Shown here piece after piece: positions 49,001 through 55,421 of a stretch of DNA of 64,000 nucleotides. This DNA comes from Reticulitermes speratus (lineage: Eukaryota; Arthropoda; Insecta; Blattodea; Rhinotermitidae), in the NCBI GenBank assembly GCA_021186555.1, contig JAJKFL010000039.1, positions 39,081,610 through 39,145,609 of the forward strand, in the 5' to 3' direction. Position 1 is the stretch's first letter, and each line of letters starts with the position of its first letter. Position numbers and translations under genes: made by a program. The notes under the pieces were generated by a model. It was not told where the DNA came from, did not search any database, and worked only from the letters and a program-made list of their open reading frames with translations.

Positions 49001-49681
49001 TTTTAAATATGAGACACTGGACACAGTCCAGAAACCTGGTGATGCTAAGTTTACTATATTAAATTCAGAACCCTTTACAATTGACTCTTTAAGCTCTAAA
49101 AACTAAATTTATATTCTCTTTGCCTAAACTCTGGTAATAACATTTCCTTCACACCAATATGTAACAGTTATACAGTGCTTCAGACACTATTTTTCAAAGT
49201 ATGATACAGAGCACTGTTGTGAAGAGAGCTTCAGAGGCACAACTTACCTCCTGCATCTGTAACAACTTTGTAAGCCACTGAAAGTGATAAAAAATTGGAT
49301 ACCAAGAGTAATATAACAATTGAATGGAAGATGTCTTGCAGTTTCATATCACCATAAATGTGTAGAATTGCTTCAGCAGCTGAGTAACCATCAGTCTCAG
49401 GCCGTGCCATGGCTCAGGCTGTTAGTCGCCGGCCTCTCACCGCGGAGGCCCGGGTTCGATCCCGGGTCAGTCCATGTGAGATTTGTGGTGGACAAAGTGG
49501 CACTGGGATAGGTTTTTCTCCGAGTTGTCGGTTTTCCCCTGTCAGTTTCATTCCACTGGTGCTCCATTACTTGTAAAACTTGGTAAAAAACTGCTCATCT
49601 TCATCTTCATCACAGGGTTGCACAATAAGCCTTAAGGCTGCGGTGCGTCCGTAGCATCTGCTGCGGGGCCCTTCACCACGC

Positions 49682-49712
<31 letters not shown>

Positions 49713-52700
49713 CACATCAGTCTCTGGCACAAGTCCCTCCACCGTGATGTTAGTTACAGCATGAATACACTGTACAGTCTCGTGCACTCTGAACAACATC
49801 AGCCAACTTAATCATTTCTTATTCACTGCAGGAGAGTCACAAACACCTGATCCATCTCTGGCTGAGGGAGGATTTGAAATGCAGCTGAGTGATGGGCACT
49901 ATCAGCAGTATGACAAGCAGTTTCAGGATAATGCTACACCTGAAATCACAGGTATGGCACCTGACAGATTTTGCTACAGCATTGTCTTATTGAGAATGAA
50001 AATATCTACATGTAGTTCAGTGAATGTCAAAATGAAATCAGAAATAGATAATGTGGGCTCAGAAGGAGAAGGCTTCTGCACTGTTTTTGTTTCATAACAT
50101 GTTGTTTCTTGTACTGGCTGCCTTCCCAGTGGATGAATGCCCCACCATCGCTATTGAAGATGATGATGATGAGAAGGTAATGTTCTGTAAAACTTACAAA
50201 CTACTGTCATAAGAAACATGACTATTGTTGTGGACATACTACATCATCCTGGTTTTTTTCTTTTTCAAACATTGTTTTAAAAACAGCATCTATTTCCATC
50301 ATCAGGTATAGTTTGGGCCCCTTATGGGACTAGTAGTTGAGACTAACTTTTTCTAAAGGGCCCAAATATGGCCCTTCATAGTTGATAATGGAAATAGATC
50401 CAGCTTCTAATATTCTGGGTTTAAAAACACCCAAGACAGTTGACATTAGCCAAAATAATAGTCACTTTCACTAATTTCACGTTGTGTTCACCGTGCATCT
50501 TGACATTAACTTTCAATTTCTTCAACCAACGAATGCACCTTTTTATTTCTGTTCAATTCACCCTACACATGTTTCGGCCGTAACTCGGCCATCATCACGG
50601 TACATTGATAAGTTCACTTCACTGTTCACTGGTCCATTTGGTATTATCACAACCTTTACACTGTTTAAGGCTATTATTTACGTTGGCAGTCCCGTATACA
50701 CAATTTCTTTAAGTAGTGTCTTGAAATGTCTTGGTGTATAGCACTATAAATTGTGAATATAGAGCACTGTGTCGTGAATGTTAAAATTATTAAAATTATT
50801 GTTAATAAATTTGTTAAAATTGTTAAAATTGCTGGCAGTTGGTCTTGTTTAGATATTGATGTCCGTATCCTGTAACATCATGGTTATCATAGCAGGTAAG
50901 CCAGACTACATAAAAGATTATAAAGTCATGCAATGTTTCAAACCTTTACTAAAAACTATGATAACCATGTTGTTACAGGATACAGACATCAATATCTATT
51001 ACAAGACCAACTGCCAGCAATTTTAACAAATTTATTAACAATAATTTTAATAATTTTAACATTCACGACACAGTGCTCTATGTTCACAATTTATAGTGCT
51101 ATACACCAAGACATTTCAAGACACTACTTGAAGAAATTGTGTATACTGGTGATTGCCAATGTAAATAATAGCCTTAAACAGTGTAATGGCTGTGATAATA
51201 CCAAATGGGCCAGTGAACAGTGAAGTGAACTTATCAATGTACCCCTGATGATGGCAGAGTTACGGCCGAAACATGTGTAGGGTGACTTGAACAGAAATAA
51301 AAAGGTGCATTCGTTGGTTGAAGAAATTGAAAGTTATTTTCACTGTTCTCCATTGTCACAAACAGTTGTACTGAACATCATAAGTGTTTGAATAGAGGTG
51401 ACTCATATGCCCATTAACCCTTCAGTACCAGCCTCTGTGCACTGTAAAGCACTCCCATTACAGGCCTGGACAGACCCTTTGGGTTCCAGGAGATTGAGGC
51501 TCCCAGATTTCGAGACAATCGGCACATGAAGGTGGTAAGGTTGTCAGCCCTACGCACCGGCCGCCTTTACCCCCCAGGAAATATTCCTGGTACTCATTTC
51601 TGTTAGAGGCTGAGTCGACCTCAGGGCCATAGTGCGACCGAAATGATTATGTCAAGGAAAAATTCCAATGACACCATAGGGAATCGAACCCGCGACGTTC
51701 CGGTTTGTAGTGTAGTGCCTCAACCAACTGCGCCACCGCGCCCCCCCCCCCCCCCCTCTGTGCACTGTACTGAGCTTTAATGCCTTACATGCCGCATGCT
51801 TCATTGCACCGTATGTTAGTAAGTGCATTTTAGAGTCATTCATTCTGTAGTCTGTCTTACGACAGGTCCGTAGCCTCTTCCAAAGCGAGTTCTCCACAGG
51901 GTGCGATCTAGTGCTTCCTCTTTTAATTTCCATTATCTTCTCTTTTCCTTAAGGTCATCCAGTAGATGCTTACGTCTTCTCCCTCATCTTCCCGTCATTT
52001 CTATCCTTCCTTCTAACTTCCCTTCAATTTAGAGTACTTTAAATTTAAAATGCCTCTGTCATGGGTAGCATTTGGAATTTAAACCCCAGTGTAATTGAAG
52101 GGTTAAGGCAAATTCAACCATAGTTCATACAAGAATGTTCTTGAGAGATTCAAAAGAAGCAGTCTAGTTAATAGTGGCTGAAAGATCTAAGCCAATGAGC
52201 AGTGATAATTATATTAATCTAAGATATGTGAAGTCAGTCTGGTAGAAACAAAAAAGAGGAGGACTCTAAACCATAAAATCAATTATTATAAGTTAAAAAA
52301 GAAAAGTTGTGGTGTCTAACACATGTGTGCCCTTTATTGAGTCAGGTTCTTAGCTGATTCAGACAATGCCACCATGTTAGAAGAACAGACACATTGTCAC
52401 TATTATACCTGGTTTATGAACTGCTGTTTCCTTTTGCACCATACGAGAATTCTTTTGCGGGGTTCTGTCAACTGTTAGTTATTCTGAACTGAACACTAAA
52501 TTAAATTTGCAGGCCTCCTAACAGAGTGAACTGTTACAGGTCGTCCCACAAGTTGAGGAAACATTACAATCAACAATTGATACAGAATGTGACGAACCTG
52601 AACCACCATCCCTCCAAGATGACAGTTTTGGTCTTGGTGTAGCACAAATTGTCATTACTGCTGCAACCCCCATGATGGAAGAACCAGACCAGCCATTTCC

Positions 52701-53025
52701 TCCTCCACCCACAGAAGAGGATGTACAAGCATCAGAGCAAACAGAAGAGGCTGACCAGCCATCATTGTCTGAAGAAGTAACAGTGACTGAGGTCACAGAG
52801 GAACTGGATGACCCAACAGACTCAGCTCCATTCCGAATTGGCAGCAGCACTGGTAGCGATGAGGACACATACACAGGACACAGCACAGCCGAGAATTCAC
52901 AGAGCCAGCTCACAGAGCAGCCCGAAACATTTGCAGGCAGTGCAGCTGGTGAGAACAACATCCCTGATGAACTTGAACCTCACCAGCTGGCACAGCTGCA
53001 GGACCTCAAAGAATCGAACGCTTAA
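26357..53025 (+). CDS. nwk: Nervous wreck (F-BAR and double SH3 protein, FCHSD family), complete 21-exon coding gene
   Basis: Coding exons: 26357-26377, 29335-29432, 32136-32181, 33233-33318, 33402-33546, 35372-35496, 36468-36531, 38112-38240, 38986-39108, 39771-40022, 40605-40682, 40764-40815, 40892-40995, 44112-44253, 44898-45103, 45178-45454, 46677-46891, 47757-47886, 49832-49951, 50130-50176, 52540-53025. Every junction is GT-AG and keeps frame, giving 981 residues. The F-BAR region covers residues ~10-430, SH3-1 547-602 and SH3-2 ~652-709, followed by an acidic Pro-containing tail. The start [21 protein letters not shown] agrees with insect Nwk. Family knowledge: Nwk binds phosphoinositide membranes through F-BAR and recruits WASp, dynamin and Dap160 through its SH3s at periactive zones of synapses, limiting growth-factor receptor signalling; FCHSD1/2 are the vertebrate orthologues. 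Introns hold many transposons, including two sense-strand hammerhead-type motifs. Confidence 0.96.
27895..28080 (+). mobile_element. Degenerate tRNA-derived SINE
   Basis: CCGGCCTCTCACCGCGGAG and the following ATCCATGTGGGACTTTTCTT match the SINE at 49399-49714, including the CATTCCACCAATGCTCCATG segment. The B box is decayed (GTTTAGTCCCA). Confidence 0.65.
28871..29127. mobile_element. hAT-type MITE with perfect 8-bp target duplication
   Basis: The terminal inverted repeats are CAGTGGCGTAGCTGG and CCTAGCTACGCCACTG. The flanking direct repeat TTTGACAC is at 28863-28870 and 29128-29135. These ends are a widespread animal hAT signature. The element has no coding capacity. Confidence 0.92.
29595..29875 (-). 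mobile_element. tRNA-derived SINE (GCGGTGGC family), minus orientation
   Basis: It shares TAGACAATCGGCACATGAAG and the GTCAGCCCTACGCACC block with copies at 41421 and 51447. On the minus strand it begins with GCGGTGGCGGAGTTCGCTGA (A-box-like). It abuts a mariner transposase remnant, and the two together make a misleading minus-strand frame at 29776-30093. Confidence 0.75.
29876..30150. pseudogene. Mariner/Tc1-type transposase remnant, internally inverted
   Basis: The minus strand at about 29900-30040 reads [20 protein letters not shown], the C-terminal mariner motif. The plus strand at about 30083-30150 reads [19 protein letters not shown], the segment that normally precedes it. The two lie on opposite strands, so the copy has been rearranged. 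Only part of the catalytic region survives. Confidence 0.65.
31330..31810 (+). repeat. Degenerate repeat with imperfect internal units
   Basis: Blocks at about 31347, 31452 and 31597 share a pattern of C(C/A)AAATTGG or CAAACTGG, then GAAA(A/T)(A/T)(A/T)TGG, then GGTAGAA and TTTACTCC/TTTTGCCCC. It resembles the periodic, weakly conserved repeats seen in arthropod introns. I do not recognise a specific family. Confidence 0.35.
34119..34400 (+). mobile_element. Degenerate tRNA-derived SINE
   Basis: GCCATGCCATGGCTCAGGTGG and GGGTTTAATCCCAGG correspond to the A- and B-box regions of the SINE at 49399. The CATTCCACCACTGCTCCATAA segment follows in the same order. Confidence 0.7.
35641..35946. mobile_element. 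hAT-type MITE (CAGGGCTGGCC ends)
   Basis: The right end GGCCAGCCCTG pairs with a decayed left end CACGGCCAGTCTGAGG. Inner sequences GCCCCGGGGCACC and GCCCGGGGCACCC occur near each end. An imperfect 8-bp flank (CTTACAAG / CTTATGAG) fits a diverged hAT duplication. It lies in an nwk intron and has no coding frame. Confidence 0.7.
36265..36400 (+). mobile_element. RTE-like LINE 3' fragment
   Basis: GGGAGGATAATATTGAAATGG and ATGGACTGGATTGATCTGGC match the RTE-type piece at 9080-9150. It is a short truncated remnant 70 bp upstream of an nwk exon. Confidence 0.6.
36739..38012. mobile_element. hAT-type element carrying a 51-bp tandem array
   Basis: The inverted ends TAGGGTTGCCAGG and CCTGGCAGCCCTA are flanked by a perfect 8-bp direct repeat CTTCAAAG (36731-36738 and 38013-38020). 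Almost 1.05 kb of the element is the tandem array described separately. The remaining 200 bp is AT-rich without a transposase. The element sits between the nwk exons ending at 36531 and starting at 38112. Confidence 0.9.
36749..37795 (+). repeat. Tandem array, ~51-bp unit, about 20 copies
   Basis: The unit begins AGGTCCTACGTTTTTCCCGT and ends GGTTGGTTTTTACC, repeated with small indels. Its first bases (CCAGGTCCTA) continue directly from the hAT terminal repeat, so the array is built from the element's own subterminal sequence. Long overlapping open frames here follow from the repeat lacking stops in some frames and are not genes. Confidence 0.95.
39325..39545 (+). mobile_element. RTE-like LINE 3' fragment
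   Basis: AGGTGGATAATATTAAAGTGG, then ATTGACTGGGTTTATCTAGC, then GGTAATGAATCTTTGGGTTCC align with the piece at 8940-9290. It is non-coding and lies between nwk exons 9 and 10. Confidence 0.65.
40605..44253 (+). CDS. nwk: nwk exons 11-14: end of F-BAR coiled coil and acidic linker
   Basis: Exons 40605-40682, 40764-40815, 40892-40995 and 44112-44253 encode [18 protein letters not shown], then [17 protein letters not shown], then [19 protein letters not shown], then a serine/acid-rich linker ([19 protein letters not shown]). Wording and order match the region between F-BAR and the first SH3 in Nwk/FCHSD. Phases are 0, 1, 0 and 1. The 3.1-kb intron before 44112 contains a SINE, a hammerhead-type motif, a palindrome and two LINE ends, the last only about 75 bp from the acceptor. 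Confidence 0.93.
41421..41723 (-). mobile_element. SINE (GCGGTGGC family) with 15-bp target duplication
   Basis: The direct repeat CCCAGAGGCCAGTTA lies at 41406-41420 and 41724-41738. On the minus strand the head reads GCGCGGTGGCGCAGTTGGTT and the B box GCGGGTTCGATTCCC. It is inserted in sequence that itself looks tRNA-like. This is one of three copies of the family in the window. Confidence 0.92.
41926..42025. repeat. AAAT/AAAC low-complexity tract
   Basis: Repeated AAATAAAT, AAATAAGTAAAT and AAACAAAC units. A minus-strand frame across it is compositional only. Confidence 0.65.
42262..42306 (+). ncRNA. Hammerhead ribozyme-type motif in nwk intron, sense strand
   Basis: Read 5' to 3': stem I strand TACCCC, core CTGACGA (42269-42275), stem II GATCC/GGATC with a 2-base loop, then GAAA, self-complementary CACGTG as a very short stem III, cleavage triplet GTA, and the stem I partner GGGGTA. 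All conserved core positions are present. Short stem III hammerheads that act as dimers are known from Penelope-like retroelements. Downstream sequence matches the palindrome arms at 2887-3023. Confidence 0.75.
42315..42385 (+). repeat. Element tail shared with the rno-intron palindromes
   Basis: AATAATAAAGCTACTT and GTTTTAGTGTGCATCAGTTG match one arm of the palindromes at 2887-3023 and 3420-3556. It lies directly 3' of the hammerhead-type motif, linking motif and palindromes as parts of one repeat family. Confidence 0.75.
42481..42626. repeat. Long palindrome, ~68-nt arms
   Basis: 42481-42550 is nearly the exact reverse complement of 42559-42626 around the 8-base spacer CCAACATT. Arm core: GACAAATGTACACAG...TTATTTAACACAATTTTTAT. 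I find no second copy of this arm in the window. It follows the hammerhead-type element by about 180 bp. Confidence 0.88.
42870..43431 (+). mobile_element. LINE 3' end with (GAATT)n tail
   Basis: The frame 42960-43145 reads [20 protein letters not shown] and [16 protein letters not shown], the usual last residues of a jockey/CR1-like LINE polymerase. It ends in AATTGAATTGAATTGAATTG (to 43431). The first ~80 bases (42870-42950) are instead a minus-strand piece of another LINE tail, so the segment is composite. Confidence 0.7.
43432..44035 (-). mobile_element. LINE 3' end, minus orientation
   Basis: The minus-strand frame 43832-44035 gives [20 protein letters not shown] and [20 protein letters not shown], and the 3' tail runs down to 43432. 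It is tail-to-tail with the plus-strand LINE end and close to the acceptor of the nwk exon at 44112. It is also the same subfamily as 48405-48766. Confidence 0.72.
44898..45454 (+). CDS. nwk: nwk exons 15-16: first SH3 domain
   Basis: Exon 44898-45103 starts [20 protein letters not shown] and ends with the SH3 opening [11 protein letters not shown]. Exon 45178-45454 continues [20 protein letters not shown], then [20 protein letters not shown]. The ALYNY, DELS, DGW and GYVPxNY elements of a ligand-binding SH3 are all present. An intron of only 74 bp splits the domain after the ALYNYT strand, in phase 0. Confidence 0.95.
45958..46050 (+). repeat. tRNA-like SINE fragment
   Basis: AGGATAGCTCAGTCAGTACAG resembles an A-box region and TTTCAGTTCCTGGCAAG a decayed B box. 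It is short and diverged, so the family is uncertain. Confidence 0.4.
46677..46891 (+). CDS. nwk: nwk exon 17: second SH3 domain
   Basis: A single exon carries the whole second SH3: [20 protein letters not shown], then [20 protein letters not shown], then [15 protein letters not shown]. The ALYDY, EELSF, DDGWWEG and GLFPSxxVEE signatures are complete. In fly Nwk this domain contributes to dynamin/Dap160 partner binding and to autoinhibition of the F-BAR; here that is inference from homology. The exon ends LTPQ before GTAATT. Confidence 0.95.
47757..53025 (+). CDS. nwk: nwk exons 18-21: acidic, proline-containing C-terminal tail
   Basis: Exons 47757-47886, 49832-49951, 50130-50176 and 52540-53025 are joined by phases 1, 1 and 0. 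The tail reads [20 protein letters not shown], then [20 protein letters not shown], then [15 protein letters not shown]. The last exon includes [14 protein letters not shown] and ends DLKESNA before TAA. The AAAC|GTGTGT donor was chosen because it alone restores frame with 49832; without splicing the frame stops two codons later. This part is disordered and less conserved, so exact tail isoforms are less certain than the domains. Confidence 0.85.
48092..48885. mobile_element. hAT-type element copy interrupted by a LINE
   Basis: The left part (CAGGCCCGCTGAACC to about 48404) and the right part (about 48767-48885, ending GGTTGAGTGGGGCTTG) align with the 4200-4619 element. The region between them is a LINE 3' end in plus orientation. 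I see no perfect target duplication, so the copy is old. Confidence 0.7.
48405..48766 (+). mobile_element. LINE 3' end nested in a hAT-type element
   Basis: A plus-strand frame gives [20 protein letters not shown], then [19 protein letters not shown], then [15 protein letters not shown] followed by a stop, the C-terminus of the same LINE subfamily found at 43432. It is truncated at the 5' side. Confidence 0.75.
49399..49714 (+). mobile_element. Full-length tRNA-derived SINE with 10-bp target duplication
   Basis: The A-box region is CATGGCTCAGGCTGTTAGTC and the B box GGGTTCGATCCCGGG. The body is followed by an A-run and (CA)n at 49682-49714. CATCAGTCTC flanks both sides (49389-49398 and 49715-49724). 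It is the best preserved of three copies of this family in the window. It is not a functional tRNA, because the body continues about 250 bases past the tRNA-like head. Confidence 0.92.
50560..50603 (-). ncRNA. Degenerate hammerhead-type motif, left arm
   Basis: Minus-strand counterpart of 51241-51283. Stem II (GGCC/GGCC), GAAA, CATGTG and the GTA triplet are kept, but CTGATGA has become GTGATGA, which should abolish or greatly reduce self-cleavage. Confidence 0.55.
51241..51283 (+). ncRNA. Hammerhead ribozyme-type motif, sense strand, right arm
   Basis: ACCC (stem I), core CTGATGA, stem II GGC...GCC, GAAA, short stem III CATGTG, cleavage triplet GTA, then GGGT closing stem I. All core bases are intact. 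The mirror copy in the left arm (50560-50603, minus strand) reads GTGATGA, losing the conserved first C of the core. Confidence 0.7.
51447..51754 (-). mobile_element. SINE (GCGGTGGC family) with 15-bp target duplication
   Basis: The direct repeat CCTCTGTGCACTGTA lies at 51432-51446 and 51755-51769. A C-run of about 16 bases at the right side corresponds to a G-run at the SINE head. Minus-strand frames across it give the familiar [20 protein letters not shown] peptide, which is a repeat artefact. Confidence 0.92.
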
Positions 53026-54940
53026 GTGTTATCACAACCAGGCTGCTGACCCACACGACGAGTGACCATCGCCAAACCCAAAGAGCAAGTTATGTTGTGT
53101 AAGCTTCTTCAAAAGTTCTGCTGTAGTGTATCATAAGAACCTTAGACTTGTGCCTTTTCATGAGAAAAATTACACTTCCAATATGTTCAGAAATTTCTCT
53201 CTGTTTCTGGTGGGAAAGTCCTTGACAATGATCACTCAGTTTTGTGTGACAGTAATCTCATAATATTTTGTATAGTACAGAACTATTGTACAGTGTATAC
53301 TATGCATCATTATGTCCATTAGCTCACAACCAAGTACAGTGAGGTCCTTCATTTCTGAGAATACTTTCAGAAGCAGCTCATTGTGTAATCATGTACAGTA
53401 TCTATATTTTCATCTTCCTTTCATTTCATACCAAGAGTATCTCCAGAGGTCTTGATTTCCATGTTGAAGAAATAAGAGTACATATTCTCCATTTCTGAAG
53501 ACTATGCGCCATTTGATATTTGTGTTAGTTTTTGTCCTCAGATCCATGAAGATGATGTACCCCTTAGGTCAGGTATGGCATATCTTTTTGCTGCCTGGTG
53601 CCAGATTTATATGAAAGGTTACATCCCACTAAGAAGTGGTGTCCACTATGCTCGTAGCTCCTGTACCACCTGATGAGCATAATGAGATATTTGCTGGCTG
53701 CTGCTGCTGCTTCACATTTCTTAAGACACTTTTAGGCACATTCGCAAAATTGCGAAAAGCGACTATTAGCTTTATTATAAATGTCTGTCTGTCTGTCCGT
53801 CCACGTGGGACAACTCGGCTCCCACTGGACGGATTTTCATGAAATTTTATACTTGAGTATTCTTCAAAAATCCTTTGAGAAAATTTAAATTTTATTAAAA
53901 CATGACAAGAATAATGGGTACTTTACATGAAGACTATTTATATTTACTATAATATCTCACTGAATTTATCTTAGGATGAGAAATGCTTTAGAAAAAAAGT
54001 TGTAGAGAAAATCAAAACACACATTTTATGTGCAATAACTTTTTTTTAACGAAAATTTTGCCGTTTGTGAGATAATGTGGAAAAATATGGTCAAGCCGGA
54101 CAGGCCACAGATGACAATATAATACAGTGCATGTGCTTTGCATGCTGGATAACTTAAGGCTACAGACAGACACTCAGTATATGCAATACATACTGCTTTT
54201 CCATGGCAACAACAGTTAGGCAAACACACCTCAATGTTGCGTTATATGTACATGCCTGTGGTGTTCAGTTCTCCACTCATGTGTGGCTTTGAGAATGACA
54301 CAGACTGCACTCCTCTCATCTGGGGAACAGTTTCTTAAATTTGACTTTGTAAATCAAAATAATAAAACATAATACAATGATGCAGTTTCTTTTGGTAGCT
54401 GTCTTGAAGCAACCACACTTCTCAGTATTTTGGATGACTGCATAAAGTGAATTAAGTGGCTCCAGATATTAATACTGTATACACAAAAAATACTGTAAAA
54501 TCCAGTACCATAAATATCTCACTTGGTGCCAAACTTGGCACTGGTGCCAGTGGTATGCCATCCTTGCCAAAGGTGGTCCCCCCATCAAACACAGGTGACG
54601 CCGTGGCTGACACTAAACAGTTCAAACCAGACATCTACAAGCATTTCTAATTGTTACAACTAGTACCTGTACTTATTATTTTGATATTGTATGTTATTAT
54701 TTTTATGGCTTATCTTATGATAATCTGCAGGCTAAATAATTTAGAGGTATTGTGTGCTCAAATAATTATCACTTCTGTAAATGTTTCATCTGTCATGTCA
54801 TTATTATATGTACCTAGGTACCCGCACATTAAGTTTCAAAGCAAAGCTGTATTATGTGATGCAAGTTGCATATCAAAATAGACATCACAACTTACTCACA
54901 TCATAAGATGCCCTTGTTTTAAGCTTTATGTGTCAGATTT
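53026..54940 (+). other. nwk 3' UTR and downstream region
   Basis: AT-rich sequence follows the nwk stop. An ATTAAA lies near 53893 and a consensus AATAAA at 54361-54366, so a long 3' UTR is possible. 53740-53870 holds a dispersed-repeat-like block (GCGAAAAGCGACTATTAGC, then TCTGTCTGTCTGTCCGTCC). No further gene was recognised. Confidence 0.45.
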
Positions 54941-55300
54941 TTTTTTTTGTTTTGTATTTAAACGCTTGTAAATTAAATCACTATAAAATTTTCTTCACTT
55001 GATTTGAATTTTTTCAGAATGCCTTTGTATTTGGTTGTAACATTATGCGTATGTGCTAACATCTTTTTGGATGTACGAACTTGGTGTCAGACTTTGATCT
55101 AGGGGGGTGGGGAGGGGGATTGGAATATTGTCAAATGTTGGATGTCACACATTAAGAAATATGTTCATTGTCAGTCACGGTGTTATTCTCGGTTATCGGA
55201 ATGCGAGTTACTAACTTCTTTTGATATTGTGGAATAGGTACTAAATTTTGTTTCTATCAGCAAACTTGCAGGAATGAAAGATGTGTATTTATGGGGATTA

Positions 55301-55421
55301 CCATGTTCTGGGATATGATGCTGTGTAGTCTGGTTGAAATTTACCGAAGATGGAGGCAATATGTTCCTCTGAAATGCCTGTAATTTTCAACCAGACCACA
55401 TCATCTTATGCCAGAAAATGG
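55301..55421. repeat. Hairpin repeat, GATGGAGGCAG family
   Basis: CCATGTTCTGGGATATGATG...GTCTGGTTGAAA at the left pairs imperfectly with TTTTCAACCAGAC...TGCCAGAAAATGG at the right. Between them lies GAAGATGGAGGCAATATG. It is the most symmetric copy of this dispersed family in the window. Confidence 0.8.

Larger units (their letters stand above)
50507..51335. mobile_element. Large inverted-repeat element, ~385-bp arms, with hammerhead-type motif in each arm
   Basis: 50507-50892 and 50956-51335 are reverse complements with small differences, separated by 63 bp. Each arm carries a hammerhead-like block near its outer end. The structure resembles inverted terminal repeats of Penelope-like elements or a fold-back element. 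No protein is encoded between the arms. It lies in the intron before the last nwk exon. Confidence 0.85.

Noticed and set aside
49401-49475. Possible tRNA gene (A and B boxes)
   Set aside because: The tRNA-like head continues into a ~250-bp body with an A-rich tail and target duplication, so it is a SINE. Other copies are similar, and no closed cloverleaf was confirmed.
51652-51933. Minus-strand frame containing [20 protein letters not shown]
   Set aside because: This peptide is the translated head of a tRNA-derived SINE, shared with the copies at 29595 and 41421, and not a gene.
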